From assembly GCA_001465015.1 (NCBI GenBank), contig LNEO01000122.1, positions 1-64,000 on the forward strand: DNA of 64,000 nucleotides, in the 5' to 3' direction. Position 1 is the stretch's first letter. Each line of letters starts with the position of its first letter. Source of the stretch: Deltaproteobacteria bacterium Ga0077539 (lineage in GTDB: Bacteria; Myxococcota_A; Polyangia; Polyangiales; Ga0077539). A program made the position numbers and the translations under genes. This document shows positions 57,114 through 64,000 of the stretch, one piece after another. The notes under the pieces were generated by a model. That model ran no database searches and had not been told where the DNA came from. It was given only the letters and a program-made list of their open reading frames with translations.

Positions 57114-59099
57114 ATGGAGTCGATCACCGATCGAGCGATCCTGGACGTCCTCGAGCAAACCTCCGCGTGCACGGGAGAAGAGTTCTTCCGCGCGTTGGCC
57201 AAGGGGCTCGCAGCGATCTTCTCGGCGTCGATCGGCATGGTTGGCGTTCGGATCAGCGACACTCGCGTTCGGGTCCTGGCCATGTGGAAGGAGGACGCCT
57301 TCCTCGAGCCGTTCGAATACGACCTCGAGCACACGCCGTGCGCCAACGTGCTCGACGGCGCCGTCTGCTCGTACCCAGCGAACGTCCAGTCGCTGTATCC
57401 CGACGATGCGATGCTCGTCGACATGGGCGTCGAAGCCTATTTCGGCGTCCCGTACGGATTCACCGACGGTCGCGCTCGGGGCTTGCTGGTCGCTTTGCAC
57501 AACCGTCCTGCGCACGAAGTCCCCAACAGGGCACGGGTCCTCAAGATCCTCGGCACCCGCGCCGCGTCCGAGCTCGATCGGATCGAGAATGAACGCGAGC
57601 GCGGCCGAACCGACGAGCGCTACCGCACCATGATCGACACCTGCGCCGAGGGCGTGTGGATGGTCGACAGCCGCGGGGTGACCACGTTTGCCAACGGGCG
57701 CCTCGCGGACATGCTCGGCCGATCGACGCAGGACATCATCGGACGTCGCTTCGACGAGTTCTTCGAGCCCGCGGCGCGCGAGCAAGCGCGGCGCAACCTC
57801 GAGAGTCGGGCCGCGGACACGCGAGAAGAGGTCGAGCGCACGCTCGTGCGCGCCGACGGTCAGCTCGTCCACACGCGAATGAGCACGTCGTCCGTCACCG
57901 ACCCGGACGGCAAGGTCGTCGGCGCGCTCGCGATGGTGACCGATACGACCGCGCAGCGGCAGATCGAACAGAAGCTCAGAGACTCCGAACGCCTGCGGAG
58001 CCTCGGCTTGCTCGCCGGCGGCATCGCACACGATTTCAACAATCTCCTCGCGGCTGTGCTCGGATCCACCGACCTCGTCGAGGACAAGCTCGCCGCCGAT
58101 CATCCCGCGCGTCCGCTCGTCGAGAACATTCGCACCGCCGCAGAGCGCGCCGCAGAGCTCACGCAGCAGCTCCTGGCGTACGCCGGTCGGGCGCCGATGA
58201 CCGCGCGGCGAGTCGATCTCCACCGCGCCGTTCGAGAGATCGCTTCGCTCTTTCGCAGCTCCGACGGCGCGGGGCGCGCGATCGAGCTCGCCCTCGCCCC
58301 CGAAGTGGTCTGCGTCCGCGCGGACCCCGGCGCCCTCACGCAAGTCGTGCTCAACCTCCTCACCAACGCGACGCAAGCGCTCGGCGCGAGGGGAACGTTC
58401 GTTCGCGTCGAGACCCGCGTCGCTCGCGTCGATCACAAAGCGATCGCCGGCGCGGACGGCGCCCCCCTCGCGCCGGGCGACTACGCCGTGCTGACCGTGC
58501 GAGACGACGGCATGGGGATGGACGAGGACACGAAGAACCGAATCTTCGAGCCGTTCTTCTCAAGCAAGAGCGCCGGGCGCGGACTCGGCCTCGCGGCGGT
58601 GTACGGCATCCTGCGCGCGCACCACGGCGCGATCGAGGTCGCGAGCACGCTCGGGGTCGGCACGACGTTCACGGTGCTGCTTCCGCTCGATCGGTCCGAC
58701 GACGAGGCTCCCGCGTCGAGCCCTCCGATCGTTCGCCGCGCGCCGACCGCTTCGATCCTGGTCGCGGACGACGAGGAGCTCGTTCGCGAGATCGTGGTCG
58801 CGGCCCTCGAGGCAGATGGCTACACCGTGGTGTCCTGCAGCAACGGAGCCGAGGCGCTCGCGCGATTCGAGGACGATCCAACGGCGTTCAGCGCGATCGT
58901 GCTCGACGCGACGATGCCCACGCTCGGCGGCTACGAGACCGCGCGCGCCATTCGCGCGCGACGACCGGAGACCCCGTTGCTCATGATGTCGGGCTACGCC
59001 GATCGGGACGTTCCACCGGATCTGGCATCGGTCGGGTTCGTGCAGAAGCCCTTTCGGATCGCGACGCTGCTGACGGCGCTCGCGCGCGCGCTGCGCTGA
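57114..59099 (+). CDS. Hybrid sensor histidine kinase (GAF-PAS-HisKA-HATPase-receiver)
   Basis: A 661-residue soluble hybrid kinase. An N-terminal GAF-like region (about 1-160) holds HTPCANVLDG and AYFGVPYGFTDGRARGLL. A PAS domain follows (about 165-285, RYRTMIDTCAEGVWMVDSRG, IIGRRFDEFFEP). HisKA has LAGGIAHDFNNLLAAV with His305, the HDFNN variant seen in many sensors. The HATPase has NLLTNATQALG, DDGMGMD and GRGLGLAAVYGI. The C-terminal receiver (about 542-660) has VADDEE, acceptor Asp in IVLDATMPTLGG, and KPFR. No membrane segment is seen. The start is ATG 57114 or GTG 57108. Partner and signal are unknown. Confidence 0.93.
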   Translation: MESITDRAILDVLEQTSACTGEEFFRALAKGLAAIFSASIGMVGVRISDTRVRVLAMWKEDAFLEPFEYDLEHTPCANVLDGAVCSYPANVQSLYPDDAMLVDMGVEAYFGVPYGFTDGRARGLLVALHNRPAHEVPNRARVLKILGTRAASELDRIENERERGRTDERYRTMIDTCAEGVWMVDSRGVTTFANGRLADMLGRSTQDIIGRRFDEFFEPAAREQARRNLESRAADTREEVERTLVRADGQLVHTRMSTSSVTDPDGKVVGALAMVTDTTAQRQIEQKLRDSERLRSLGLLAGGIAHDFNNLLAAVLGSTDLVEDKLAADHPARPLVENIRTAAERAAELTQQLLAYAGRAPMTARRVDLHRAVREIASLFRSSDGAGRAIELALAPEVVCVRADPGALTQVVLNLLTNATQALGARGTFVRVETRVARVDHKAIAGADGAPLAPGDYAVLTVRDDGMGMDEDTKNRIFEPFFSSKSAGRGLGLAAVYGILRAHHGAIEVASTLGVGTTFTVLLPLDRSDDEAPASSPPIVRRAPTASILVADDEELVREIVVAALEADGYTVVSCSNGAEALARFEDDPTAFSAIVLDATMPTLGGYETARAIRARRPETPLLMMSGYADRDVPPDLASVGFVQKPFRIATLLTALARALR

Positions 59100-59129
59100 G
59101 CGCCGCTCACTCGAGCGAGGAGCCCCCGC

Positions 59130-60512
59130 TCACGCGGGCGGGGGATCGACGCCGCCCCCTGAAAAGCGCAGACCGCGGAGCAACACCGCCGGCGCATAGA
59201 ACGCCCCGCCGTCGCTCCACCACGTCGGGACAGCTTCGATCAGCGACGAGAGCCCTTCGCAGCGCGAGAGCGCCTCGAAGACCGAGTCAGTGAAGCGCAT
59301 GTTTCGCACGCCGCGGCCTCGAGCGCCGCGATCGATCACGAACGTGCCGTCCCGCGTGAGCCCGGTCATGAGCGTCCTTCGCGGGTCGAGAAAGCCGTTC
59401 ACGTAGTGAAACCGCGTGATCCACAGGCCGCGATCGACCTTCGAGACGAGCGATTCGAGGGTGTCGCTTCCGCCGTCCATCACGAGCGACTGCGCGATCG
59501 GAGCGTCGTCCCACGAAGACGGCGGCGCCGCGTTGCCCGTCGACGCACGGCCCTCGCGTGCCGCGTAGAGCCTGTCGTATGCGACGGAGGTCGCCACGCC
59601 GCGATCGATCAACACGAGCGAGCTTCGCGCGGTTCCCTCGCGGTCGAACGCGGACGAAAACGAGCGATCGCCGGCGCCCTCGTCGCGAAGCGTCACGTTG
59701 CTTCCAGTGACTCTTTCGCCGATTCGGCCGGCGAACGCGCTGGTTCCGTCGGCCACCTCCCGCGCTCCGAAGGTCGTAAACGCCAGCCACTCGAGCAGCT
59801 CGACCACCGCGGATGGCTCGAGCACGACGTCGTATTCGCCCGGCGGCAAGGCCACTGGATCGCGCCCCGCCATGCACTTGTCGACCGCGCGCGACGCGAT
59901 GGCATCGACGTCGATGTCCGCCGCGCTTCGCCGCGTTTGCTGAGCAAATCCCGAGGAGCCCCCCGCGTCGAGGGCGAAGACCTTACACGTCGCGAACGGC
60001 GTTCGCTGCGCTCGCTCGAGGCCGAGCGTGTTCACGAGCGCTGTTCGATGTTCGCTCGACTCGAACGCGCCCGCCGCAGCGAGAGAGCGCTCTCGGCACG
60101 TCTCGAGGATTCGCCCCACGGCCCCTGCGCGCTCTTCGGCAGATCGCATCGTCGCCGCGATCGACGAGCGCGAGGCCGGTGCTGGCTCGTCGCGCGTCGC
60201 GAAGCCCGGCCAGCCCTCGGTGACCGGCGTCACCTTGGCCATCTCGCTCGCGCGCGTCGCGGCGCGGGCGATCCCGCTCGCGCTGATGTCGCTCGTCGTG
60301 ACGCTCGCGATCTGCGACCGACCGTCGACCGTGTGCGCCACGCGAACGACGGCGCGCCGCTCTTCGAGCTCGACGTGCTGATCCAGCTCGCCCCTCGAAA
60401 ACCGCGCAAAACCCCGGTCAGAAGCGTGAACAAACGCCTCTGCCGCAGGCACCTTCGACCGCGCGAGCCCCTCGCGCGCGTCGCGCAGCATCGCGTCCAG
60501 ACGCTCATCCAT
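59130..60512 (-). CDS. tldE: TldE/PmbA-family metalloprotease subunit
   Basis: A 460-residue protein of the TldE (PmbA) family, which lacks the metal-binding HExxxH and forms a heterodimer with TldD. Family blocks seen are ELDQHVELEERRAVVRVAH, DISASGIARAATRASEMAK, DRGVATSVAYDRLYAAREG and IDRGARGRGVRNMRFTDSVF. TldD/E degrades or processes small unfolded peptides, known for microcin B17 maturation and CcdA degradation. Its ATG overlaps the tldD stop by eight bases. No RiPP precursor gene is recognised nearby. Confidence 0.92.
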   Translation of the reverse strand: MDERLDAMLRDAREGLARSKVPAAEAFVHASDRGFARFSRGELDQHVELEERRAVVRVAHTVDGRSQIASVTTSDISASGIARAATRASEMAKVTPVTEGWPGFATRDEPAPASRSSIAATMRSAEERAGAVGRILETCRERSLAAAGAFESSEHRTALVNTLGLERAQRTPFATCKVFALDAGGSSGFAQQTRRSAADIDVDAIASRAVDKCMAGRDPVALPPGEYDVVLEPSAVVELLEWLAFTTFGAREVADGTSAFAGRIGERVTGSNVTLRDEGAGDRSFSSAFDREGTARSSLVLIDRGVATSVAYDRLYAAREGRASTGNAAPPSSWDDAPIAQSLVMDGGSDTLESLVSKVDRGLWITRFHYVNGFLDPRRTLMTGLTRDGTFVIDRGARGRGVRNMRFTDSVFEALSRCEGLSSLIEAVPTWWSDGGAFYAPAVLLRGLRFSGGGVDPPPA

Positions 60513-62001
60513 GGCCCAACTCCACGCCGTAAAAGCGCGCAGGAGCCGCGCCATGTCCAACCTGCATGAGCTGCATCGGCTCGCCCTTTCCGCAGGTCGT
60601 GATGCCCCACAGCCGCCAGTCGCTCGGCCCGCAGATCGCGTCGCACCCCGCCCAGAAGCGCGGCGTCACGCCGGTGTACACAGGATCGCGCAGCATGCGC
60701 ACGCGCTTGCCGCGCTTGATCTCCCACGCGACCTCGCATCCGAACTGAAAATTCAGCCGCAGATCATCGATCGACCAGCTCTTGTTGGTCTCGAGCAACA
60801 CGCCGTCATCAGTGTCCGCGATGAGCTCTTCGAGCGTCGGTCCGCGCGGGTCGGGCTCGAGGTTCACGTTGACCATGCGGATCAACGGCGCGCGTCCGAA
60901 GCCGTCGGCCCGCATGGCGCCCGAGCTCGCGACCCCGAGCCTCGCCGCGGTCTCGCGAGAGGAGAGGTAGCCGACGAACATCCCCTCTTGGACGAGGGGC
61001 GTCTTGGTGCCACGAACACCCTCGTCGTCCCACCCGAACGTCCCGAGGCCGCCCGGGTTGGTCGCGTCCGCGGTGAGATTGACCTTCGAGCTTCCATAGC
61101 GAAATCCCTGGAGCATCGACGGCTGCAAGAACGACCCGCCGGCCAGCGAGATCTCTGTTCCCATCGCGCGATCGAGCTCGCACGGATGCCCGCAGCTCTC
61201 GTGCACCTGCAGCGCGAGCTGCGAGCTCTCGAGGATCACCGTGGCGTCCGAGCGCGCCGCGAGCGGCTCGGCGCTGAGCAGCGCGACGCTCTCTTCGCCA
61301 GCTCTTTCCGCGGTGGCGACGAGGTCCATCGCGTCGACCCGCTCGTATCCGCCCTGCCCCGCCTCGCCGTCCATCGAAGCCGGGAGGCTCCTTCGCTGCG
61401 CGACGCCGTCGCTCCCGACGGCGAAGCACGAGACGCCGGCGCCGCCGAAGACGAAGCGCTGAATCACCTCGGTTCCGTCCGTGGTCACGAGGGCTTTTCG
61501 CACGCGAACCCAGCCCATCCGCGCCTCGGCCCGGCGCACGAGCGCGCCCTTGCGCCGGGCAGACTCCGTGGCGCGCACGAGCAGGTCGATCTTTTCATCG
61601 GCGCTCACGGCGAACGGATCGCGCACGAACGGCGTGTCGTATCGGCCCTTCGAAGGCTCGATCGGCGCGATTTTCGCCCGCTCGCGAACGGTCTTCGCGG
61701 TCGCGCGGGCCACCGTGAGCGCTCGCTCGGCGGCCCTCGTGGCAGACGCCGCGTCGCCGCCGCTGCTCGACGCGAAGCCCCACGCGCCGTCGGCGATGAC
61801 CCGCACTCCGACGCCGAGCAGATCCGCTTCTTGCACGGCCTCGACGCGCCCGTCTCGAACGCGAATGCTCTCGGTCCCTTCGTCGACGAAGCGCACTTCG
61901 GCGTACTCCAGCCCGCGCTGCTTCTTCAGCCACGAGAGCGCCTCGCGAAGCGCCTCGAGCACAGCGTCATCGCTGAACTGAGATTCACTGGTGGTAGTCA
62001 C
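60505..62001 (-). CDS. tldD: TldD-family zinc metalloprotease subunit
   Basis: A 498-residue protein carrying the catalytic metal motif H267-ESCG-H272 (HExxxH) in QVHESCGHPCELDRAMG. The C-terminal Cys ligand of TldD is in ITTCGKGEPMQLMQVGHG. Other blocks are EYAEVRFVDEGTESIRVRDGRVE and FGWDDEGVRGTKTPLVQEG. It forms a TldD/TldE complex that breaks down peptides in a central cavity. It is upstream of tldE and translationally coupled to it. The family is widespread, so the target cannot be deduced. Confidence 0.95.
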   Translation of the reverse strand: MTTTSESQFSDDAVLEALREALSWLKKQRGLEYAEVRFVDEGTESIRVRDGRVEAVQEADLLGVGVRVIADGAWGFASSSGGDAASATRAAERALTVARATAKTVRERAKIAPIEPSKGRYDTPFVRDPFAVSADEKIDLLVRATESARRKGALVRRAEARMGWVRVRKALVTTDGTEVIQRFVFGGAGVSCFAVGSDGVAQRRSLPASMDGEAGQGGYERVDAMDLVATAERAGEESVALLSAEPLAARSDATVILESSQLALQVHESCGHPCELDRAMGTEISLAGGSFLQPSMLQGFRYGSSKVNLTADATNPGGLGTFGWDDEGVRGTKTPLVQEGMFVGYLSSRETAARLGVASSGAMRADGFGRAPLIRMVNVNLEPDPRGPTLEELIADTDDGVLLETNKSWSIDDLRLNFQFGCEVAWEIKRGKRVRMLRDPVYTGVTPRFWAGCDAICGPSDWRLWGITTCGKGEPMQLMQVGHGAAPARFYGVELGHG

Positions 62002-62121
62002 GACGACGCCGAGGATACGCGAGCTGCCAGGCTCCGATCGCCCTCGCGTTTAGGAGCTCGCGCGTGTCGGGCCGATCGATCGCTAGCCCAGGCGCGCAAC
62101 CGTGCTACGTTCGTCCGCGCC

Positions 62122-62202
62122 GCGAGGATGGCGGAATTGGCAGACGCACTGGGTTTAGGTTCCAGCGTTTCACACGTGCGGGTTCGAGTCCCGCTCCTCG
62201 CA
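62122..62202 (+). tRNA. tRNA-Leu (anticodon UAG)
   Basis: A complete cloverleaf: acceptor GCGAGGA/TCCTCGC, D arm with GGCAGA, anticodon stem CTGGG/TCCAG around loop TTTAGGT (anticodon TAG), a long variable arm with a small stem CGT/ACG, and T arm GCGGG-TTCGAGT-CCCGC. The long variable arm and anticodon identify leucine. The discriminator base is A; the following bases are CCG, so CCA is not fully encoded. Confidence 0.95.
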
Positions 62203-62215
62203 CCGATCGACCGAG

Positions 62216-62953
62216 TCAACGACAGCGCCGCACGACCATCAGCGTGACGTTGTCGTCTGGCTTGGCGTCGATCGCCAGCGCCATCAACGACCGGCACAGA
62301 TCTACGGGCGATTGTTCTGCGCTGATGGTCGACTCCATCGCGCCCTCGCCGACCGCTCGCCAGAGCCCGTCGGTGCACAAGAGCCAGCCGTCCGACGGAT
62401 GCAGCTCGTCGACTCGCGTGTCGATGGCGAGCTCTTCAGCCGCTCCCAAGCACCGCATCAACACGTTGCCGTATCGCTCTTCGATTTCGCGGAGCGAGGG
62501 CCCGCTCGACAACGGTGCCTGCTTGCGAAACTCCTCGACCAGCGTGTGATCTTCCGTGAGGCGGTCGAGCCGACCATGCCGAAGGAGGTACGCGCGCGAG
62601 TCTCCCACGTGTGCGACGAGCGCGTCGCTGTCGCTCAGCGCCAACAGCGCGCCGGTCGTGATCCAACCACTCGACCCGCCGTTGTAGCTGGCGCGTATCG
62701 CCCTGTTGATTCGTTGAAGGAGCGCGCGCGCCCGCGACTCGAGCTCCTGATGGGTCGCCGCAATGCCGTCCAGGCCCGCGACGAACAAACGAAACTCCCG
62801 CGTCGCGACCTCGACCGCGATCGAACCCGAGCGCCCGCCGCCCATGCCGTCGAAGACCGCGTACAGCCCGCAGCGCTCGTCGAACGCAAAGCCGTCCTCG
62901 TTGGAATCGCGCAGCGGGCCGACCTCGGAGAGCGCGAAACACTCGACACGCAC
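62216..62953 (-). CDS. PP2C-family Ser/Thr protein phosphatase
   Basis: A 245-residue soluble PP2C (PPM) phosphatase. Metal-binding motifs are VGPLRDSNEDGF, AVFDGMGGG, AHVGDSRAYLL, LLCTDGLW and DDNVTLMVV, all canonical. It would remove phosphate from Ser/Thr residues, plausibly counteracting kinases such as the three in this window, though none is adjacent. GTG at 62953 begins VECFALSEVG; an upstream ATG adds a basic segment that looks non-coding and overlaps the divergent gene. It faces away from the methyltransferase with about 42 bases between starts. Confidence 0.92.
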   Translation of the reverse strand: MRVECFALSEVGPLRDSNEDGFAFDERCGLYAVFDGMGGGRSGSIAVEVATREFRLFVAGLDGIAATHQELESRARALLQRINRAIRASYNGGSSGWITTGALLALSDSDALVAHVGDSRAYLLRHGRLDRLTEDHTLVEEFRKQAPLSSGPSLREIEERYGNVLMRCLGAAEELAIDTRVDELHPSDGWLLCTDGLWRAVGEGAMESTISAEQSPVDLCRSLMALAIDAKPDDNVTLMVVRRCR

Positions 62954-62995
62954 GCGCCGAGTGTAGCGCCGCGCTGTATCGTCCCGCACCGCGTG

Positions 62996-63964
62996 ATGCG
63001 CGACTCATGGGCCGACGCCTTCTCCGAGACCGCCCGAGCCTTCTGGACGCGCGAGCGGCTCGACGATCTTTCGCGAGGAAAATTTCTGGCGATTCAGCCG
63101 CACGAGGCGCCCGCGCTGCTGCGCGCGCTGGGGATCTTGCACCGCGACGGGAGCATGCCGCCCGCCGAGCGTCGCAAGTTCTTTCAGATCAATCACATGG
63201 TGGCCGCCCTCGGTCCGTCGCTCCGCGAGTTGGTCGCCGCGCGCAGCGCTTCGGGAGCGACCCAACCGTTGTGGCTGCTCGACGCTGCCTGCGGGCGCTC
63301 GTACCTCACGCTGCTGGTGGCCCACACGCTGGAGCACGTTCACCAGACCCCCGTGCGTGTGCTCGCCGTCGACCGCAGCGAAGCGCTGGTCGCAGAGTCC
63401 GCGCGGCGCACCGAGCTCGCGGGGCTCGACCGGATCGTTCGTCATCGCGCGTCGCCGCTGTCGACGTTCGACCCGCTGGCGGCCTTCAACGAGGCGTTCG
63501 GTGCGTCGCGCGACAGCATCGACGGCGTGCTCGCGCTGCACGCGTGCGACACGGCCACGGACGACGCGATCGTCCTCGGCGTCGCGTCGCGGGCGACGCT
63601 GCTCGCCGTAACTCCGTGCTGCCAGGCAGAGCTCGCGTCCGCGTGGAAGGCGCTCGCCGCGCACAACGCTGGCCCGTTCGCGCCCGTGCACGCGACGCCG
63701 CACCTGCGACGAGAGGCGGCCGCCCTCGTCACCGACACGATGAGGACGCTGTTGTTGCGCGGGGCGGGCTACGAGAGCTGGGCGCTCGAGCTGGTTCCGA
63801 CGGAGCACACGCCGAAGAACACGCTCTTGCGCGCGATGCGGCGGGGAGCGCGAGACCGTGCTGCGCTGCAACAATACGAGGCGCTCGTTCAGGCGACGGG
63901 CGGCGCGGGCATCGGCCTCGCCAAGAGGCTCGAGTCGATCGCGGACCGCGGAGAGAACCAATGA
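62996..63964 (+). CDS. SAM-dependent methyltransferase (Methyltransf_32/METTL25-like)
   Basis: A 322-residue protein. The SAM motif is LLDAACGRSYLTLLVAHTLEH, followed by RVLAVDRSEALVAE. The segment GVLALHACDTATDDAIVLGV and the later TPCCQAEL are typical of the Methyltransf_32 family, which includes METTL25 and related RNA or protein methyltransferases. The N-terminal about 85 residues (SETARAFWTRERLDDLSRGK) are a helical extension with KFFQINHMVAAL. The target is unknown. The ATG at 62996 follows an in-frame GTG directly. It overlaps the next gene start (ATGA). Confidence 0.85.
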   Translation: MRDSWADAFSETARAFWTRERLDDLSRGKFLAIQPHEAPALLRALGILHRDGSMPPAERRKFFQINHMVAALGPSLRELVAARSASGATQPLWLLDAACGRSYLTLLVAHTLEHVHQTPVRVLAVDRSEALVAESARRTELAGLDRIVRHRASPLSTFDPLAAFNEAFGASRDSIDGVLALHACDTATDDAIVLGVASRATLLAVTPCCQAELASAWKALAAHNAGPFAPVHATPHLRREAAALVTDTMRTLLLRGAGYESWALELVPTEHTPKNTLLRAMRRGARDRAALQQYEALVQATGGAGIGLAKRLESIADRGENQ

Positions 63965-64000
63965 CCCACAGGCTCACTGACCACACGATCACCGACGAGG
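63961..64000 (+). CDS. Partial gene start at the right edge
   Basis: An ATG overlapping the methyltransferase stop by four bases begins MTHRLTDHTITDE and runs off the window. The overlap pattern suggests a real, co-translated gene, but nothing can be said about its function. Confidence 0.45.
   Translation, partial: MTHRLTDHTITDE

Noticed and set aside
56787..58436. A 549-codon minus-strand frame opposite the hybrid histidine kinase
   Set aside because: Antisense shadow; the opposite frame has complete GAF, PAS, HisKA, HATPase and receiver motifs.
59130..62001. A RiPP biosynthesis cluster around tldD-tldE
   Set aside because: No precursor peptide, modification enzyme or exporter is recognisable in the flanking DNA.

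Overview
This is a very GC-rich window whose gene content points to the phylum Myxococcota, probably a Polyangiales/[19 protein letters not shown] bacterium. The basis is inference from three transmembrane Ser/Thr protein kinases with long Pro/Ala-rich linkers, two NtrC-type sigma-54 activators, many lipoproteins with Asp/Ala/Pro-rich linkers, Kazal-like and RCC1-like surface proteins, frequent GTG and TTG starts, and pervasive antiparallel shadow reading frames. I see no mobile element, phage, CRISPR array or rRNA. One tRNA (Leu, anticodon UAG) is present.

Left part (1-14000): a minus-strand run of a winged-helix regulator with a degenerate receiver, pdxA, uvrA (pdxA stop overlaps uvrA start) and a stand-alone B12-binding methylmalonyl-CoA mutase subunit. 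A divergent Pro-rich GAF protein follows. A minus-strand pair comes next (cytochrome-like lipoprotein, then DsbA-like lipoprotein), and then a three-gene run with a HEAT-repeat exported protein, a PQQ-propeller/HEAT lipoprotein and a small protein.

Middle (14000-35000): a PEGA-domain kinase with an 18-unit pentapeptide repeat; a minus-strand cluster of glycosyltransferase, methyltransferase, PilR-like activator, pilin-like protein and helical-repeat protein; a Kazal-like lipoprotein and a GNAT acetyltransferase; histidine-degradation genes hutU-hutI; prolipoprotein transferase lgt; an RCC1-repeat lipoprotein; and the classic ileS-lspA pair. Lgt and LspA are the two core lipoprotein-maturation enzymes, which fits the abundance of lipoproteins here.

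Right part (35000-64000): a second kinase; a tightly overlapping trio of two cytochrome-like lipoproteins and an outer-membrane barrel that itself carries a CxxCH motif; an ECF sigma factor coupled to a membrane anti-sigma factor combining a zinc motif with an NrsF-like domain; a PpiC lipoprotein; a second sigma-54 activator; a Nudix hydrolase; a third kinase with a TonB-like C-terminus; a large GT39 membrane glycosyltransferase, STAS protein and lysC; a DUF882 peptidase; an MbnP/di-haem lipoprotein/MbnH module (copper- and kynurenine-linked family); a hybrid histidine kinase; tldD-tldE; tRNA-Leu; a PP2C phosphatase; and a class-I methyltransferase.

The best candidates for under-described biology are the cytochrome-lipoprotein/CxxCH-barrel trio (36688-38778), the MbnP-cytochrome-MbnH operon with a 19-bp palindrome upstream, the zinc-motif/NrsF anti-sigma fusion, the receiver lacking all phosphorylation residues, and a recurring arrangement in which TGA stop codons sit inside GC-rich inverted repeats.
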